Positions 1 to 6,957 of a DNA stretch of 64,000 bases are shown here, one piece after another. Location: NCBI RefSeq assembly GCF_900089835.1, contig NZ_OANU01000031.1, positions 24,161 to 88,160 on the forward strand, read 5' to 3'. A program made the translations under genes and the position numbers. Within the stretch, counting starts at the first letter, position 1; each line of letters begins with the position of its first letter. The notes under the pieces are model-generated. The model was not told the origin of the DNA, did no database searches, and saw only the letters and a program-made list of their open reading frames with translations. This DNA is from Vibrio thalassae (GTDB lineage Bacteria; Pseudomonadota; Gammaproteobacteria; Enterobacterales; Vibrionaceae).

Positions 1-629
1 TAGCTAAGGTAATAACCACATGCCAGCCCACCCGGCCCTGCACCAACAATGGCGACTCGATGGCCGTTGTAAGGGAGTTTCAGTGGCTCAAATTGCTCGG
101 CTAGCGATAAATCAATATCTGCAGCGTGGCGTTTAAGCTGGCGAATTGCGAGCGGTTCGTCAACCAAGGTACGACGACATTCATGTTCACAAAAAGCAGG
201 ACACACGCGACCAATGGAAATCGGCATAGGTAGTGTATCTTTGATGATTTTTACGGCTTGCTGATGATCGCCTTGTGCGATGTGGTGCAGGTAGGTTTGA
301 ATATCGACATTTGCTGGACAGGCAACTTTGCAGGGTGCTTCACAGTCAGCATTGTGATCGGCGAATATTTTGTTGAGTGCTTGCCTTCTAAGATTATTAA
401 TTTGAGCGGACTGGGTAACGATGGTCATGCCATCTTGGATTTGCGTCTCACACGCCTTAACAATACCTTTCCCCACCACTTCAACGACACAAAGATCACA
501 TGACTGCTTGTCGTTGTGTTTACTGATGGAACAAAGAGAAGGGACATCAACTTGAATATCTTTTGCGACATCTAGGATGCTCTTATTTTCGCGCAGAAGA
601 TACGTTTGACCGTTGATAATTACATTCAT
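1..629 (-). CDS. 2Fe-2S ferredoxin / GltD-like FAD oxidoreductase (5' part)
   Basis: Only the first 209 codons lie in the window; the gene runs off the left edge. The N-terminus is a NuoG-type 2Fe-2S ferredoxin domain with Cys33, Cys44, Cys47 and Cys60. It is followed by a GltD-like 4Fe-4S region (Cys96, Cys100, Cys104, then Cys143, Cys147, Cys151) and the start of an FAD-binding Rossmann fold, VAIVGAGPGGLACGYYL, at residues 192-208. This order is known from glutamate-synthase-small-subunit-like oxidoreductases that move electrons between NAD(P)H and partners such as formate dehydrogenase; which partner is used here cannot be seen. An AAAGAGAT ribosome binding site precedes the ATG at 629. 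Family is certain, exact role is not. Confidence 0.85.
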   Translation of the reverse strand, partial: MNVIINGQTYLLRENKSILDVAKDIQVDVPSLCSISKHNDKQSCDLCVVEVVGKGIVKACETQIQDGMTIVTQSAQINNLRRQALNKIFADHNADCEAPCKVACPANVDIQTYLHHIAQGDHQQAVKIIKDTLPMPISIGRVCPAFCEHECRRTLVDEPLAIRQLKRHAADIDLSLAEQFEPLKLPYNGHRVAIVGAGPGGLACGYYLS

Positions 630-1050
630 ATAGAGCTATCTCTTTCAGATCGATGAAAAAACTCCACTGAACTCGCACTCGAAAGCACACGACGTTAACG
701 ACGTGTTAGAAAGGCAATACGCAGTTTATTGACGCTCTCTAGCGACTGAAAAAACCTCGTTGACACAAACCTTGTAATAAGTACGACAAACCACCAGTCA
801 ATGTTGAGCCAATGATCCGTGTCACAGTGGTAGAACAAATCTAAAATGAGAAATTTTTTATGCTCTCTGGAGTCCCGATAAAGGGATTTAAAGTAGGAGC
901 AAAACTAGCTTAATTATACCCACATGATAAATAAGGTCAAACATCCGCACTTTACGTAAGTGCAATATCCATTGGCGTAAAATGGTAAATAGTGAGTCGC
1001 AGTGATTGGTACCTTAATCAGGTCAGCAGAAATCACACCGAGGACTATAA
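630..1050. other. Divergent intergenic region
   Basis: These 421 bases separate the divergent oxidoreductase and the 135-residue membrane protein and must hold both promoters. I see AT-rich stretches and an imperfect palindrome around 949-963 (cactttacgtaagtg with near-matching arms), but no promoter pair or known operator that I can defend. No coding sequence is apparent. Confidence 0.4.
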
Positions 1051-1458
1051 ATGAAAGTACTAAAAGATATCGCCATCAGCTCTATTATCACGACCGTCGT
1101 GATGCTTGTACTCAACGCATCTTGGGACTGGGTATTTGTCGCGAGCCTTGAAGTAGCAGTATACGCATCGATGGTGTTAACCGGCATGCTTAAAGGCGCT
1201 ATCTCGCTTGAAAAAGTTATGGCGTCGTACTTTCTTAAGCATAAAACCCTACCAAAACTGAAACGTGGTATTTCGTCTTACATCATTTTAGTGGGCTCGA
1301 AGTTTCTCGCTATGGGAGTTATCGCCATGCTATTCGGTCAACATGTTGCCTTTACAGGTGCATTTGGTGGCATTGTCGCATTCTTCGCGATTATCTTTGC
1401 CGTGCTCGGCCTAGAGGGTGTCGTAGCAAAACTCGGCGGCAAAGCTAGCTTAGCTTAA
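1051..1458 (+). CDS. Small integral membrane protein, unknown function
   Basis: The 135-residue protein has about four hydrophobic segments (roughly residues 8-28, 30-50, 75-97 and 99-126) and a lysine-rich loop (KHKTLPKLKRG, about 64-74) between the second and third. There are no catalytic or ligand-binding motifs. GAGG seven bases before the ATG supports the start. It stands alone: a divergent oxidoreductase lies upstream and a strong terminator follows within 30 bases of the stop. I do not recognise the family beyond having seen similar Vibrio hypothetical proteins; no function is offered. Confidence 0.75.
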   Translation: MKVLKDIAISSIITTVVMLVLNASWDWVFVASLEVAVYASMVLTGMLKGAISLEKVMASYFLKHKTLPKLKRGISSYIILVGSKFLAMGVIAMLFGQHVAFTGAFGGIVAFFAIIFAVLGLEGVVAKLGGKASLA

Positions 1459-1484
1459 AGAAGTTTTTGCTACTCAGAAATGCA

Positions 1485-1514
1485 AAGAACCTCGCTAAAA
1501 AGCGAGGTTCTTTT
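1485..1514 (+). terminator. Rho-independent terminator
   Basis: A 12-bp perfect stem (aagaacctcgct / agcgaggttctt) with an AAAA loop runs into TTTT. It ends the transcript of the membrane protein at 1051-1458. Confidence 0.85.
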
Positions 1515-1520
1515 GAAAGT

Positions 1521-1551
1521 AAAAAGCCCCGCGATTAAAGCGAGGCTTTTT
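1521..1551 (-). terminator. Terminator of tRNA-Pro
   Basis: The hairpin AAAAAGCC..GGCTTTTT, read on the minus strand, ends in a T-run six bases beyond the 3' CCA of tRNA-Pro. It abuts the plus-strand terminator of the upstream gene, so the two convergent units are separated by back-to-back hairpins. Confidence 0.75.
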
Positions 1552-1556
1552 GAAAG

Positions 1557-1633
<77 letters not shown>

Positions 1634-1889
1634 AGATTGTTGTTTTGAGTTTTGCTCAACAACGGATGCGTATATTAATGATTAATTCTTTCGAAGCAAG
1701 GCTTTTGTGACAACTTTCTTTGCTTTTGCGTTCGTTTGCTCATCATATCACCACAAGCACACAAAATGTGACCAAATACACACGCTGACGCACAGCTTTT
1801 TAACACTCAAAGTACAATTGATCCAGATCAGTGTTCAATTTAACACCAACCGTTAACTTAATCCCTGTCATCAATACTTTGGAGGAAAC

Positions 1890-2030
1890 ATGGACTTTTG
1901 GCTTGATCTCCTATTTGGTAATGCAGTGGGCTTATCTTCAATGCTAGTTATCTTTGCAGCGCTGGGCTTAATGCTGTTTTACGGTGGTTTCTTCATCTAC
2001 AAAGTAATGAATGACAAATCTCCTCACTAG
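1890..2030 (+). CDS. DUF3149-type small membrane protein (46 aa)
   Basis: This short gene encodes 46 residues: an N-terminal MDFWLDLLFGNAVG, one strong transmembrane segment (about residues 17-37) and a short polar tail ending NDKSPH. Length and pattern match the DUF3149 family of single-pass mini-proteins found in Vibrio and related bacteria, whose function is unknown. A textbook GGAGG sits five bases before the ATG, and a terminator follows at 2071-2103, so it is a complete monocistronic unit. The neighbours (tRNA-Pro upstream, smrA downstream) do not suggest a role. Confidence 0.8.
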   Translation: MDFWLDLLFGNAVGLSSMLVIFAALGLMLFYGGFFIYKVMNDKSPH

Positions 2031-2070
2031 AATCGCTTAGCTTCTATTTTGAATAGAAAACCGCTATGCA

Positions 2071-2103
2071 CCGGAGTGGATCGCCTGTTCACTCCGGTTT
2101 TTT
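2071..2103 (+). terminator. Rho-independent terminator
   Basis: Stem CCGGAGTG/CACTCCGG with an 11-base loop, followed by TTTTTT. It ends the DUF3149 transcript. Confidence 0.85.
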
Positions 2104-2169
2104 ATTGCTCTCACCTCTGGCTCATATTCGTATATACTCCTGTTAAATTGGCTTATCCGAGATGAAGTT

Positions 2170-2751
2170 ATGTCTCAAGACGATGATCTAGATCTATTCC
2201 AACAGATGATGGGCGATGTAAAGCCTATTCACAGTGACACCGTTGAACTCAAAAAGACTCACCAAGTATCTGACGCCCATTTGGCGAAGCGAGAAGCGGC
2301 GCTTTGGCTCTCTGAGCAAGATCCTGAATACCTGTCTATTGATTACGCTCCGATGATCAAACCAGACGACTTAATTGAGTTTAAACGTGACGGCATGCAG
2401 GAGGGTGTTTATCGCAAACTGAGGTTGGGTAAATATCCGCTACAAGCAAAACTCGACTTACATCGAAGAACGCTTAAAGAAGCACGTGACGAAGTGGTGA
2501 AGTTTCTGCAACAGTGTATGCGTATGGACATCCGCACGGTGCTCATCGTGCATGGGCGTGGTGAACGCTCCAACCCACCAGCATTAATAAAGAGTTATCT
2601 CGCACATTGGCTGACTCAAATAAAAGATGTCCAGTGCGCCCACAGTGCACAGCGATTCCATGGTGGAAGCGGCGCGGTCTACGTTATGCTCAGAAAGAGC
2701 CAAGAAAAGAAGCTCGAGAATCGAGAGCGTCATCAAAAACGTACGAGTTAA
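2170..2751 (+). CDS. smrA: Smr-domain endonuclease SmrA (YdaL)
   Basis: The 193-residue protein has an N-terminal linker and a C-terminal Smr domain. Its marks are LDLH at 95-98, HGRG at 128-131 and HGGSGA at 164-169. The segment IEFKRDGMQEGVYRKLR (about 69-85), the length and the basic tail resemble E. coli YdaL/SmrA more than SmrB, which acts on collided ribosomes. Smr domains nick nucleic acids; the physiological substrate of SmrA is not settled. It precedes rluF by 76 bases in the same direction and may be co-transcribed. Confidence is high for the family and good for SmrA over SmrB. Confidence 0.88.
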   Translation: MSQDDDLDLFQQMMGDVKPIHSDTVELKKTHQVSDAHLAKREAALWLSEQDPEYLSIDYAPMIKPDDLIEFKRDGMQEGVYRKLRLGKYPLQAKLDLHRRTLKEARDEVVKFLQQCMRMDIRTVLIVHGRGERSNPPALIKSYLAHWLTQIKDVQCAHSAQRFHGGSGAVYVMLRKSQEKKLENRERHQKRTS

Positions 2752-2827
2752 GTGACTTACCGCTCAGTTGAGTATAAAATACGCGACCTTAATTTTATGT
2801 CTGATCAATATAGAGTGAATACTGCGC

Positions 2828-3856
2828 ATGCCTAACGCTGCTGAAGGAAAACGCCTCAACAAATACATTAGTGAAACTGGCTTTTGTTCTCGTCGAGAAG
2901 CTGACAAGCTGATAGAACAACAACGCGTCACTATTAACGGCAAAATTCCTGAGATGGGAACCAAAGTGTTGTCGGGAGACAATGTTGAAATCGACGGTAA
3001 ACCAGTTCGCAGCAAAGAAAAGCCGATCTATATTGCGTTGAACAAACCAACGGGCATTACCTGCACAACTGAGCGCGATGTTCCGGGCAATATTGTTGAT
3101 TTCGTTGGGCTGCATAAGCGTATCTTCCCAATTGGTCGCTTGGATAAACCCTCGGATGGTCTTATCTTTTTGACTAACGATGGTGACATCGTGAACAAAA
3201 TCCTCCGCGCGGGCAACAACCACGAGAAAGAATACGTGGTTCGTGTCGACAAGCCTATCACTCGTGATTTCTTGAAAAAGATGGGCTCAGGTGTTGCGAT
3301 TCTGGATACGGTGACTTTGCCTTGTCACATAGAGCAAGAGACCAAGTTCTCTTTTCGTATTACTTTAACTCAAGGGTTAAACCGTCAAATTCGCCGCATG
3401 TGTGAAGCACTGGGTTTTGAAGTACTAAAACTTCGCCGCGTTCGCATTATGAATATCTCTATTGACGGGATTCCTAACGGTAAGTGGCGCTACCTAACTG
3501 ATCAGGAAGTGGCTGAGATTCATCGCCTTTGTGAAGGTTCAGTGAGTACCGAAGAAGCATCAAGAAAAGATGCCAAAGGTCGCCATATCGCCAAAGCAAC
3601 CGATGCTAAGCTGCATGATGCTCGCGCAGAGGCAAAACGCGAAAAGTTGAAAACCTTCTCAGGACACGGTGCGGATGAGTTTCGTCGCGGCCCAAATAAG
3701 AATAAACGTCACAAGCAAGAGCAAGGACGTTCAGATAAGGCCCGAAATCATCAAGGTAAGCCTCAAAATCGTAAACCTGTCGCTGCTAAGCCAGATTCAT
3801 CGAAACCAAGTAAGCCAAGAGCACGCGTTGGCGGTACCCTATCTCTTAAAAAGTAA
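2828..3856 (+). CDS. rluF: 23S rRNA pseudouridine synthase RluF
   Basis: An N-terminal S4 RNA-binding domain (about residues 8-60, [19 protein letters not shown]) is followed by the RsuA/RluB-type catalytic domain with [10 protein letters not shown], whose Asp is the nucleophile, and the [11 protein letters not shown] motif. RluF isomerises U2604 (and U2605) of 23S rRNA in E. coli. The 342-residue protein is longer than E. coli RluF (290); the extra C-terminus from about residue 245 is low-complexity, rich in Lys, Arg, Ser and Pro, and probably disordered. The last 45 bases are part of a sequence repeated at 6298-6387. It converged with ybaK before the segment between them was inserted. Confidence 0.93.
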   Translation: MPNAAEGKRLNKYISETGFCSRREADKLIEQQRVTINGKIPEMGTKVLSGDNVEIDGKPVRSKEKPIYIALNKPTGITCTTERDVPGNIVDFVGLHKRIFPIGRLDKPSDGLIFLTNDGDIVNKILRAGNNHEKEYVVRVDKPITRDFLKKMGSGVAILDTVTLPCHIEQETKFSFRITLTQGLNRQIRRMCEALGFEVLKLRRVRIMNISIDGIPNGKWRYLTDQEVAEIHRLCEGSVSTEEASRKDAKGRHIAKATDAKLHDARAEAKREKLKTFSGHGADEFRRGPNKNKRHKQEQGRSDKARNHQGKPQNRKPVAAKPDSSKPSKPRARVGGTLSLKK

Positions 3857-3900
3857 TCGTTCTATGTGAGGCCAAACCAGGCCTCACATAAATTGACAAA
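3812..3900. repeat. Junction repeat, copy 1 (rluF 3' end / ybaK 3' end)
   Basis: These 89 bases match 6298-6387 at about 86% (roughly a dozen substitutions and one indel by eye). On the plus strand the segment is the rluF end, [18 protein letters not shown]. On the minus strand it still reads as the tail of a ybaK gene, FVNLCE..., ending at a TAG that corresponds to the ybaK stop at copy 2. The two copies bracket the inserted IS630 remnant and nucleotidase gene. Confidence 0.85.
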
Positions 3901-4119
3901 TCTCGCCAATGAAATTAACGCGGCCTTTCGAATGCCAATCATGTGTAAAGTAACAACGAGAACCCATTGCTGCGTAACCGTATTGACGAGGCATATCTTG
4001 AGCAAACTCACTCTCATCCAAGTAAACTATTCCTGTTCCTTGCTCTCCTCATACTGTGAGAACTTCTCTGCAAACTCCTTTCGACTAATCTCGCAGGCCA
4101 TTGGGTGTTTTAGAGTTAT
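3884..4119 (-). pseudogene. IS630-family transposase remnant (frameshifted)
   Basis: On the minus strand, 4119 to about 4035 reads LKHPMACEISRKEFAEKF... in one frame and hits a stop; the next frame then reads VYLDESEFAQDMPRQYGY and continues AMGSRCYFTHDWHSKGRVNFIG. The DES-F-DMPR-GY and G-RC-THDW-KGR spacing is characteristic of the central DDE region of IS630-family transposases. The N-terminal and C-terminal ends are missing and there is a frameshift, so it is dead. Its 3' end fuses into the ybaK tail remnant in copy 1 of the junction repeat. No terminal inverted repeats are recognisable. Confidence 0.8.
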
Positions 4120-4244
4120 TTAAAGCTGATTCTTAAACGCTTAAGCGCATGATGAATGCCCGGCTACGTGACATTCAAACGCGTAACTTGATCCCATTAA
4201 TAATCATCAGGAAACTTATTAATATCTTTGATAAGAGCATACGT

Positions 4245-4273
4245 TTCATTTAAACCCTATAGTTGTCTATAAT
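4245..4273 (+). promoter_or_regulatory. Candidate promoter of the NadN-like gene
   Basis: A perfect -10 TATAAT at 4268-4273 lies 35 bases before the ATG. The -35 at the right distance (ttcatt, 4245-4250) is weak, so activation by a regulator is possible. Confidence 0.45.
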
Positions 4274-4307
4274 GACTTTCAATAATTAACTCAAATCAAG
4301 GAAGAAC

Positions 4308-6164
4308 ATGAAAATTAACTCCGTTTCGCTCGTATTCTTAGCAGCTGCAATAGCGACTGGTTGTACGTCACAAAATGTGACAACAAAGCCTTTCGAATTA
4401 ACAGTCCTGCACATTAATGACCATCACTCTCACTTGGAGCCATCCTCACAAAAACTCAAGCTGGCGGGCCAATCTACCTACGCTGAAGTCGGTGGCTACC
4501 CAGCATTAGTCACCGCTCTGAAAGAACGGACTGCTGCTAATAAAAACGTGATCAAGTTGCACTCGGGAGACGCCGTTTCAGGTACACTCTATTACGCGCT
4601 TTTCAAAGGTGAAGCAGATGCGGCAATGATGAACCATGCATGTTTCGATGCATTGGCATTGGGCAATCACGAGTTTGATGATGGTGATGCAGGTCTTGCG
4701 CAGTTCTTAGACTGGCTGAATCAAGGACAGTGTCCTCCCGAAGTTCTTGCTGCAAACATCATTCCCGAGCAAGGTGTCTCCCCTCTCGCTCAAAACTCAG
4801 CAAATGACTATTTCAAGCCATATATCATCAAAGAATACGCCGATCAGAAAGTCGGAGTCATTGGAATTGATATCGCCGACAAAACGATGAACTCATCAAA
4901 TCCAGACAAAACTACCCAGTTTTTAGATGAAGTCGAGACGGCGCAAAAATACATCGATGAACTTGTCAAAAAAGGTGTAGATAACATCATTCTGCTTACC
5001 CACTACCAATATGCGAATGATCTTAAACTCGCTGAGGCACTAACCGATGTTGACGTCATTATTGGTGGCGACTCTCACTCGTTACTTGGTGACTTCGACT
5101 CGATCGGCCTAAAAAGTGAAGGCGACTATCCAACGTTGATGAAGAACAAAGATGGCCAGATGGTTTGTGTTGCTCAAGCCTGGGAATATACGCAAATTCT
5201 CGGTGAGCTGACAGTCTCTTTCGATGGCGATGGTAACGTTTCTTCATGTGGGGGAACGCCGCATCTACTGATGGGTCAAGAGTTCAAACGCAAAGACGAG
5301 AATGGTAAAAAACAGGTTCTAGTAGGTAGTGAGCTTGAAGCAGTCGTCGCTGACATCACAGCTCAACCAAACCTAACTCAGTTCGCCCCAGATGCCGAAA
5401 CGCAAAAAGCACTCAATTCATACTCACAAAAGTTAGATGAAATGAAAGTTCAAGAAATTGCGCAATCATCGCAACTGCTCTGCTATGACCGCGTTCCTGG
5501 GCAATTGAAGCACAAGGGTGCTGACGGCTGTACCACTGAGACCAATCTTCATGGTTCTCAGGTAGGCGATCTCGTTGCTCAAGCATTCTTAGCACAAACG
5601 AAACGCGCAGATGTGGCGATACAAAATGGTGGTGGTGCTCGTGCGAACATCCCTCAAGGCAAGTTTACTGTCGCTGCTGCTACGAGAGTCCTTCCATTTA
5701 ACAACACAATGGTAAATCTGACTATGTCAGGTGCCGAAGTAAAAGAAGTACTTAATCAAGCTGTGGACAAAGCATATGCTGAATATGTAGACAATAGCGA
5801 CAAAGGCTCCGATGGTGCCTACCCTTACGCGGCGGGCATTCGCTATGATGTTGATTTTAACAGGCCTGCTGGCAAACGCGTCCACAACGTAGAAGTAAAA
5901 ACAAAATCCGATAATAGTTGGTCCAAACTTGATGATGATCGAGAACTTGTTGTCGTCACTAATGATTACATAGCAAGAGGTAAAGATGGCTACACTACGT
6001 TTGGCGAAGTATCTGCCGATCCGTCTCGCTATGAAAACACCCTTAAACTTTACACTGAAACCTTTATCGACTACGTCCGAGACCTAACAGACAAAGGACA
6101 GAAAATTCAACCAGTCGCTGATGAAAACCGCAGTACTCAAACCTTTACTCCAAAATCGAGCTAG
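4308..6164 (+). CDS. NadN/UshA-like 5'-nucleotidase lipoprotein
   Basis: A lipoprotein signal ends in the lipobox ATGC (Cys19), so the mature enzyme is probably membrane-anchored facing the periplasm or surface. The N-terminal metallophosphoesterase domain has the metal-binding motifs LHINDHHSHLEP, HSGDA, GNHEFDD, THYQY and GGDSHS. The C-terminal 5'-nucleotidase domain has NGGGARANIPQGKFT and GKDGYTTFGE. Sequence flavour is closer to H. influenzae NadN (NAD nucleotidase) than to NutA, which lies nearby at 6958-8622. It likely removes phosphate from nucleotides or splits NAD outside the cytoplasm so that nucleosides can be imported. It sits inside the segment bounded by duplicated rluF/ybaK junctions, suggesting acquisition. 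An own promoter and a terminator make it monocistronic. Confidence 0.88.
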   Translation: MKINSVSLVFLAAAIATGCTSQNVTTKPFELTVLHINDHHSHLEPSSQKLKLAGQSTYAEVGGYPALVTALKERTAANKNVIKLHSGDAVSGTLYYALFKGEADAAMMNHACFDALALGNHEFDDGDAGLAQFLDWLNQGQCPPEVLAANIIPEQGVSPLAQNSANDYFKPYIIKEYADQKVGVIGIDIADKTMNSSNPDKTTQFLDEVETAQKYIDELVKKGVDNIILLTHYQYANDLKLAEALTDVDVIIGGDSHSLLGDFDSIGLKSEGDYPTLMKNKDGQMVCVAQAWEYTQILGELTVSFDGDGNVSSCGGTPHLLMGQEFKRKDENGKKQVLVGSELEAVVADITAQPNLTQFAPDAETQKALNSYSQKLDEMKVQEIAQSSQLLCYDRVPGQLKHKGADGCTTETNLHGSQVGDLVAQAFLAQTKRADVAIQNGGGARANIPQGKFTVAAATRVLPFNNTMVNLTMSGAEVKEVLNQAVDKAYAEYVDNSDKGSDGAYPYAAGIRYDVDFNRPAGKRVHNVEVKTKSDNSWSKLDDDRELVVVTNDYIARGKDGYTTFGEVSADPSRYENTLKLYTETFIDYVRDLTDKGQKIQPVADENRSTQTFTPKSS

Positions 6165-6208
6165 GATTCTTTTTGTCTAGCAATGAAAGACGATAAGTGT
6201 CTCAACTT

Positions 6209-6236
6209 AGCCATCCGCTACCACGGATGGCTTTTC
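6209..6236 (+). terminator. Rho-independent terminator
   Basis: Stem AGCCATCCG/CGGATGGCT with a 6-base loop and a following TTTCT run, 45 bases past the stop of the NadN-like gene. Confidence 0.85.
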
Positions 6237-6297
6237 TCTTCTATATTTCATTGGGTTACAACGTCGCCTTAAGAAACTCCGCCTGTCTTAAAGACAA

Positions 6298-6387
6298 AAG
6301 CCAAGAGCACGCATTGGCGGTGCCTTATCCCTTAAAAAGGTAATCGTTCTATATGTGGCTTGACTGGACCTCACATAAATTGACAAA
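6298..6387. repeat. Junction repeat, copy 2 (rluF tail remnant / ybaK 3' end)
   Basis: This is the second copy of the 3812-3900 sequence. On the plus strand it reads KPRARIGGALSLKK, a stop-less remnant of the rluF C-terminus with no rluF body in front of it. On the minus strand it is the true 3' end of the intact ybaK gene. See copy 1. Confidence 0.85.
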
Positions 6388-6840
6388 CTTAGCTCGTGTT
6401 AGCTCCGCTAAATCTCTCGGAGCTAGTTCAATCTCCAAACCTCTTTTTCCCGCACTGACACACATTTGTGCTCTCGCTTGCGCAGAGAGATGAATAAAGG
6501 TCGGTAACAACTTCTTTTGACCAAGAGGGCTGATTCCACCCAATACATAGCCCGTGATTTTTTGCGCGATATCTTTATCTGCCATCTCCGCTTTTTTCCC
6601 ACCAGCAGCCTTTGCTGCGAGTTTTAGGTTCAGCTTTTCTTCAACAGGTATCACCGCCACAGCAAGGTTTTTTGGTTCTCCATTGATGGCGAACAGTAGA
6701 GTTTTAAACACGGATTCAGGGTCTTGTCCTAACGCTTCTACCGCCTCTAAACCATAACTTTCATGCCTTGGGTCATGGTCATATTGATGAACGGTATGAG
6801 TGATTTTTTTGTTTTTGGCAAGGTTAATAGCCGGTGTCAT
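6349..6840 (-). CDS. ybaK: Cys-tRNA(Pro)/Cys-tRNA(Cys) deacylase YbaK
   Basis: The 163-residue single-domain protein is of the YbaK/EbsC editing family, the size of E. coli YbaK (159). Family signatures include VFKTLLF, AVIPVEEKLNLK, the lysine-rich AAKAAGGKKAEMAD and YVLGGISPLGQKK, which line the substrate pocket. YbaK hydrolyses Cys-tRNA(Pro) formed by mischarging, protecting proline codons in the cytosol. The C-terminal 13 codons overlap junction repeat copy 2; compared with the tail remnant in copy 1, the last seven residues differ. The gene is intact and probably has its own promoter in the 6841-6957 gap. Confidence 0.92.
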   Translation of the reverse strand: MTPAINLAKNKKITHTVHQYDHDPRHESYGLEAVEALGQDPESVFKTLLFAINGEPKNLAVAVIPVEEKLNLKLAAKAAGGKKAEMADKDIAQKITGYVLGGISPLGQKKLLPTFIHLSAQARAQMCVSAGKRGLEIELAPRDLAELTRAKFVNLCEVQSSHI

Positions 6841-6895
6841 AACTTATCCTTGGTAGTTTCTACCGTTAACGTCGACTCTTGAGATTAGAGTCTTA

Positions 6896-6931
6896 AAAAT
6901 AGAAAAGCGGCGCCCAATGGCGCCGCTCTAT
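6896..6931 (-). terminator. Terminator of nutA
   Basis: Stem GCGGCGCC/GGCGCCGC with a 4-base loop; on the minus strand it is followed by TTTTCTATTTTT. It lies 30 bases beyond the nutA stop. Confidence 0.85.
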
Positions 6932-6957
6932 TTTATCTACTAAACCAAAATAAAAGT

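Noticed and set aside
949..963. Imperfect palindrome cactttacgtaagtg as an operator
   Set aside because: Too short and imperfect to tie to a regulator; left as a note in the intergenic entry.
2764..3261. Three minus-strand open frames inside rluF
   Set aside because: Antisense to a strongly conserved gene, no ribosome binding sites, no protein-like motifs.
3866..4123. Plus-strand open frame of 85 codons
   Set aside because: It is the shadow of the IS630 transposase remnant, which has the recognisable protein on the other strand.
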